The notes beneath the pieces are model-generated. The model saw nothing but the letters and a program-made list of their open reading frames with translations. It was not told the origin of the DNA and did not search any database. From Sphingobacteriia bacterium (GTDB lineage Bacteria; Bacteroidota; Bacteroidia; Bacteroidales; UBA7960), in NCBI GenBank assembly GCA_011390575.1, contig JAABSE010000001.1, positions 50,397 to 114,396 on the forward strand: a stretch of DNA of 64,000 nt, written 5' to 3'. The translations under genes and the position numbers were made by a program. Position 1 is the first letter of the stretch, and the number at the start of each line of letters is the position of its first letter. Below are positions 61,202-64,000 of the stretch, piece by piece.

Positions 61202-61340
61202 CCGGTTACTTATTCTCAAACTATTAACCTGACATTTATTGATAAAAATTATGAAACTTGCATGAGCAATGCGCTCTCAAAAAACAATGAAGTTAGTTTA
61301 TGCAAGTTCCATCTAATCACTAATTTAAAATTTAAATCTG

Positions 61341-61919
61341 ATGAAATCAACTATCACTTCTGTATTATTCGTTTTTCTTTTTGTGGGTGCAGCAACAGCA
61401 CAGCATTTCAACATCGGTGTTAAAGGAGGCTTGAATGCCTATACAACTTCCAACGAAGACATTTCTAAGGTTGAACCGAAATTAGGCTTGCATCTGGGAC
61501 TCATAGGCCACGCTCATCTCGGCGGTCAATTGGCCTTTCAACCCGAACTGGTCTTCTCAATGCAAGGTTCCAAATATACAGCAGGTGGAACTGATGTTAA
61601 TTTGAATCTTAATTACATTAATATTCCATTGATAGTGCAATACATGTACGACAATGGTTTCAGATTACAGGCAGGTCCTCAGATTGGTATTCTGGCAAGT
61701 GCCAAAACAAAGATTAACAGCACTGTCCTGGATGTAAAGGATGATTTCGAAACTATTGATTTTGGAATAGGAGTGGGTATGAGTTATGTTAACCCCGCTA
61801 CCGACTTCGGTTTTGATATCAGGTATAATCATGGTCTTAGCAATATTACCAAAGATGCTTCAAATAGTTTTAACAGGGGAATACAGTTAGGGGTTTTCTA
61901 TCTGATTGATCATAATTAA
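61341..61919 (+). CDS. PorT-family outer-membrane beta-barrel protein
   Basis: The 192-residue product has a signal peptide (SVLFVFLFVGAATAQ) and a barrel of about eight strands: FNIGVKGGLNAYTT, LGLHLGLIGHAHLG, FQPELVFSMQGSKYT, NYINIPLIVQYMYDN, LQAGPQIGILASAK, GIQLGVFYLI. It is a PorT-type protein related in layout to the one at 42788. It stands alone; a hairpin (GAAGACCGAAG / CTTCGGTCTTC, 61996-62032) follows about 80 bp after the stop. Confidence 0.87.
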   Translation: MKSTITSVLFVFLFVGAATAQHFNIGVKGGLNAYTTSNEDISKVEPKLGLHLGLIGHAHLGGQLAFQPELVFSMQGSKYTAGGTDVNLNLNYINIPLIVQYMYDNGFRLQAGPQIGILASAKTKINSTVLDVKDDFETIDFGIGVGMSYVNPATDFGFDIRYNHGLSNITKDASNSFNRGIQLGVFYLIDHN

Positions 61920-61995
61920 TGCGCATTTACAGAAAGCCAATCCGATAAATTATTATTAGTTCTACTGCACTTATTTTGACATATGACCGGAGACA

Positions 61996-62032
61996 GAAGA
62001 CCGAAGTGGATTCTCTTCCGTCTTCGGTCTTC
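61996..62032. terminator. 11-bp hairpin after the PorT-like gene
   Basis: GAAGACCGAAG (61996-62006) and CTTCGGTCTTC (62022-62032) form a perfect stem, followed by more CTTCCGTCTTCC words. Without a T-run its termination strength is uncertain. Confidence 0.45.
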
Positions 62033-62130
62033 CGTCTTCCGTCTACGGACGAACTGCATCTAATTTATTGTCATAATATAGTCCTATCCCCTAAATTAGT
62101 AGTAAAACCTTATTATCTAAAAAAGTCTTT

Positions 62131-62304
62131 ATGAGAAATCCTTCCGCACCCAAAAAAATCACCTGGATTATTGGTATAATCTTCGGTATATTAGGTATTA
62201 TAGGGCGCTTTGCCCAGGTTGACATTCTGACAGAACATCACTTTGCTTTACTGTTGATTGGGTTTATCGTGCTCGCAATTGGCACTACCCTTAAAGGAGT
62301 GTAA
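62131..62304 (+). CDS. small two-span membrane protein
   Basis: A 57-residue protein, MRNPSAPKKITWIIGIIFGI at the start, with a first span, a short polar loop (GRFAQVDILTEHH) and a second span (ALLLIGFIVLAIGTTLKGV). It is a short Bacteroidota membrane protein of unknown role. A strong terminator follows 55 bp after its stop, supporting a real transcription unit. Confidence 0.65.
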   Translation: MRNPSAPKKITWIIGIIFGILGIIGRFAQVDILTEHHFALLLIGFIVLAIGTTLKGV

Positions 62305-62358
62305 ATCTGAATTCTTCAATTGTAAGTTTTAACGAAATATAAACATTCAAAGCTTGAA

Positions 62359-62389
62359 ACACCTGGTAATCTTACCGGGTGTTTTTTTT
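62359..62389 (+). terminator. strong intrinsic terminator
   Basis: ACACCTGGTAA (62359-62369), TC loop, TTACCGGGTGT (62372-62382) with one G-T pair, then a run of eight T. It separates the small membrane gene from the arsR operon. Confidence 0.85.
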
Positions 62390-62402
62390 ATAAAAAATAT
62401 TT

Positions 62403-62447
62403 GACGTAATATTGCGTCATTACAAAAATATAACGTAATTTTGCGTC
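62403..62447 (+). promoter_or_regulatory. two ArsR-type operators before the distal arsR
   Basis: GACGTAATATTGCGTC (62403-62418) and AACGTAATTTTGCGTC (62432-62447) are near-palindromes 29 bp apart. The core CGTAATTTTGCG of the second equals that at 7227-7238. They lie 105-149 bp before the arsR start, as expected for repressor binding at the promoter. Confidence 0.75.
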
Positions 62448-62551
62448 GCATTTAAAAGGAAGATTCTCATACCGGATTATCCAAATATTTATTTGTAAGT
62501 CTTTTGTAATTCTGTTTGAAAATTTTTTACCAACCTAATAATAGCATAACC

Positions 62552-62881
62552 ATGGCAAAGCTACAAGAAACCACCTTTGATGCCGAATTGACACAACGCG
62601 CCAGACTCTTCAAAGCCCTGGCCCATCCGGCACGCCTGGCCATATTGCAATATCTGGCAGAGATCCAAACCTGCATAACAGGCGATATTGCCGATGAACT
62701 TCCCCTGAGCCGTACCACAGTCAACCAGCACCTGAAAGAACTCAGAGATGCCGGCCTGATAAAAGGTACCGTGGAAGGCGTGAAAACCAACTACTGTCTC
62801 AACGCCAAATCCATCGAAGCCCTGCGCAAAGATTGCGATTGTTTTTTAGGGAAAATTGATGTGAAGAAAACGTTTTGTTAA
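62552..62881 (+). CDS. arsR: ArsR-family transcriptional regulator (distal arsenic operon)
   Basis: The 109-residue protein has RLFKALAHPARLAILQYLAE, then Cys in IQTCITGDIADELPLSRTTVNQHLKELRDAGLI, and a tail with four more cysteines (NYCLNAKS, DCDCFLG, TFC). The Cys in the DNA-recognition region and the CDC motif could form the As(III) site. It lies before arsC and arsM and behind two operators, so it most likely controls this operon. The start at 62552 follows the family pattern; 62516 would add residues inside the promoter leader. Confidence 0.9.
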   Translation: MAKLQETTFDAELTQRARLFKALAHPARLAILQYLAEIQTCITGDIADELPLSRTTVNQHLKELRDAGLIKGTVEGVKTNYCLNAKSIEALRKDCDCFLGKIDVKKTFC

Positions 62882-62883
62882 AC

Positions 62884-63060
62884 TAAAAACTAAAAGTGAA
62901 AAGTGGTAAGTGAAAAGTGAAAAACTAAAAGTGAAAAATGATAAGTGTTTAAGTTGTAAGCTGTAATTAGAAAAATAATAAGTACTCGCTTCCTCCTTCC
63001 AGCTTCGAGCTTCCAGCCCTTTCAGCTTTCACCTTTCAGCTTTGAGCTGTTAATGCACCC
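62884..63060. repeat. low-complexity AAAGTGAAAA and CTTCGAGCTTCC region
   Basis: First AAAGTGAAAA/GTAAGTGAAAA words, then CTTCGAGCTTCCAGC and TTTCAGCTTT words as at 34700. It fills most of the 219-bp gap between arsR and arsC. No gene is seen. Confidence 0.6.
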
Positions 63061-63100
63061 ATTACTCATCACTCATTTCCAATCTAAACTATAAACTAAA

Positions 63101-63526
63101 ATGAAAATCCTTATCCTCTGTACCGGAAATTCCTGCCGCAGCCAGATGGCTCACGGTTTTATGGAGTCCTTTGACAAAAGAATGACTGTTCGTTCTGCCG
63201 GAACCGAAGCCTCCGGAAAACTCAATACAAAAGCTGTTGCTGCCATGAAAGAAATTGGCCTCGACATCAGCCATCATACTTCCGATTCGGTTGACAAATA
63301 CCTGAACGAAGAGTGGGACTACGTAATTACTGTATGCAGCGGCGCCAATGAAAACTGCCCGGTTTTCCCCGGAAAAGTGAAAAACAGACTGCACATTGGT
63401 TTTGACGATCCTTCTCATGCCACAGGCACCGAGGAGTTTATCTGGAACGAATTTATCAGGGTAAGAGAAGAAATCAAAGAGGGTTTCTACAAATTTTATA
63501 AGGAAGAAATTGAACCAAAGTTGTAA
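63101..63526 (+). CDS. arsC: arsenate reductase, low-molecular-weight phosphatase type
   Basis: The 141-residue enzyme has the P-loop CTGNSCRSQMAHGF (Cys7) and later CSGANENCPVFPG, supplying the second and third redox cysteines of the thioredoxin-coupled LMW-PTPase arsenate reductases. It reduces arsenate to arsenite in the cytoplasm. It stands between arsR and arsM and completes the module that detects, reduces and methylates arsenic. Confidence 0.92.
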   Translation: MKILILCTGNSCRSQMAHGFMESFDKRMTVRSAGTEASGKLNTKAVAAMKEIGLDISHHTSDSVDKYLNEEWDYVITVCSGANENCPVFPGKVKNRLHIGFDDPSHATGTEEFIWNEFIRVREEIKEGFYKFYKEEIEPKL

Positions 63527-63533
63527 TTAGCGA

Positions 63534-63629
63534 AAACCCTGGAGGTTTCGAACGACCTAAAAACCTTGGAGGTTTCCGAAACCTCCAAGGTTTAAATAAG
63601 GTTTTGTTTTCCAAAAACCTCCAGGGTTT
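63534..63629. repeat. nested hairpins of the ACCTCCAGGGTTT family
   Basis: Outer arms AAACCCTGGAGGTTT (63534-63548) and AAACCTCCAGGGTTT (63615-63629). Inner arms AAACCTTGGAGGTTTC (63561-63576) and GAAACCTCCAAGGTTT (63578-63593) with a 1-nt centre. The words match the hairpin at 12611. It lies between arsC and arsM and may uncouple their expression. Confidence 0.75.
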
Positions 63630-63682
63630 AAATAACGAAGGTTTCCAAACTCTCGCATCCATTATGTTTAAAAAATAATATC

Positions 63683-64000
63683 ATGAAAGAAAAAGACATC
63701 AAAACCATCGTAAAAGAAAAGTACGGACAAATTGCACTACAGTCGGAACCCGCTGGTTGCTGTGGTTCGGTTTCCGATTGTTGTGGAGTGGATTATACCA
63801 TCTTCAGCGAAAACTACGACAGTCAGCAAGGCTATAACAAAGACGCCGACCTGGGACTGGGATGTGGTATCCCCACCGAATTTGCAGGCTTGCAAACCGG
63901 GCAGCATGTGCTCGACCTGGGCAGCGGTGCAGGCAACGACTGCTTCGTAGCACGCGCCATTGTAGGCGAATCCGGTAAGGTGACCGGGCTGGATTTCTCC
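63683..64000 (+). CDS. arsM: arsenite methyltransferase (3' partial)
   Basis: The first 106 codons of a SAM-dependent arsenite methyltransferase, cut by the window end. Visible are the ArsM cysteine segment EPAGCCGSVSDCCG near residue 25, the SENYDSQQGYNKDADLGLGC block, and SAM motif I VLDLGSGAGNDCF. ArsM methylates arsenite to mono- to trimethylated forms. Methylarsenite is an ArsP substrate, which could connect this gene with the permease at 9054. ATG 63683 follows the repeat-filled spacer. Confidence 0.92.
   Translation, partial: MKEKDIKTIVKEKYGQIALQSEPAGCCGSVSDCCGVDYTIFSENYDSQQGYNKDADLGLGCGIPTEFAGLQTGQHVLDLGSGAGNDCFVARAIVGESGKVTGLDFS

Noticed and set aside
61199..61423. 74-codon frame upstream of and overlapping the PorT-like gene
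   Set aside because: It overlaps the start of a well-supported signal-peptide gene in another frame and has no recognisable composition.

Overview
The window looks like chromosomal DNA of a Bacteroidota bacterium, probably of the Bacteroidales/Marinilabiliales type (inference). The signs are a moderate G+C content, weak Shine-Dalgarno sequences, promoter-like TAnnTTTG boxes, PorT-type outer-membrane barrels, many lipoproteins with short lipoboxes, and hybrid/PAS kinases. It begins inside a phosphate transporter gene and ends inside an arsenite methyltransferase gene.

Layout. 1-4.2 kb: two unrelated phosphate transporters, PiT and Na/Pi, both with PhoU-like tails. 4.2-6.6 kb (minus strand): a membrane protein fused to a THEP1-type NTPase, then mobA. 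6.7-14.3 kb: an arsenic/metalloid and thiol-redox island with rhodaneses, mini-thioredoxins, ArsR, ArsF/ArsG-like proteins, and a full-length plus a split ArsP-type permease. 14.5-20.4 kb: an AraC regulator, small stress and envelope proteins, an AI-2E-type permease and a hybrid histidine kinase. 20.6-24.7 kb: a GH130-GT4-PIG-L glycan operon. 24.8-29.9 kb: CsbD and an Mla-type lipid transport operon ending in a BamA-like barrel. 29.9-34.5 kb: phosphofructokinase, small membrane proteins, BrkB and a radical SAM protein. 34.9-44.2 kb: an ice-binding lipoprotein, small stress proteins, kinases, M48 protease, CheB-CheR-PAS, and PorT/OmpA. 44.2-46.3 kb: a REP-like repeat array around a RAYT-type Y1 transposase. 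46.3-50.4 kb: a PLP decarboxylase with an overlapping partner gene, a decayed decarboxylase copy, and alanine racemase. 50.6-60.9 kb: a redox cluster (flavodoxin, peroxiredoxin, thioredoxin, two AhpD-like proteins, DsrE) with antiporter, AraC, MarR, LysE and an ECF sigma/anti-sigma pair. 61.3-64 kb: a PorT-like barrel, then a second arsenic operon (arsR, arsC, arsM).

The most interesting signal is non-coding. Eight intergenic sites share one architecture: an upstream half-site (TGTGAWTTATGTAAC in the best copies), a second GTAAC box exactly 21 bp after the first, and a TAnnTTTR box starting exactly 47 bp after the first GTAAC. They precede small stress proteins (two CsbD-like, a Thivi_2564-like membrane protein), the GH130 operon, the ice-binding lipoprotein, a radical SAM protein, a secreted membrane-anchored protein and an outer-membrane barrel. 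This suggests one activator-dependent stress regulon, which I cannot match to a described one.

Other structure: ArsR-type operators with a common core (CGTAATTTTGCG) precede both arsenic clusters. REP-like hairpins (GGGGCTGAAGCCCC and CCGTCAGTTAAAACTGACGG) occur in three regions as 133-bp and 252-bp tandem units and immediately flank the transposase. Two other MITE-like inverted-repeat elements share their inner arms. A third hairpin family built on ACCTCCAGGGTTT lies at 12.6 and 63.6 kb, inside both arsenic regions. No rRNA, tRNA or CRISPR array was recognised by eye.
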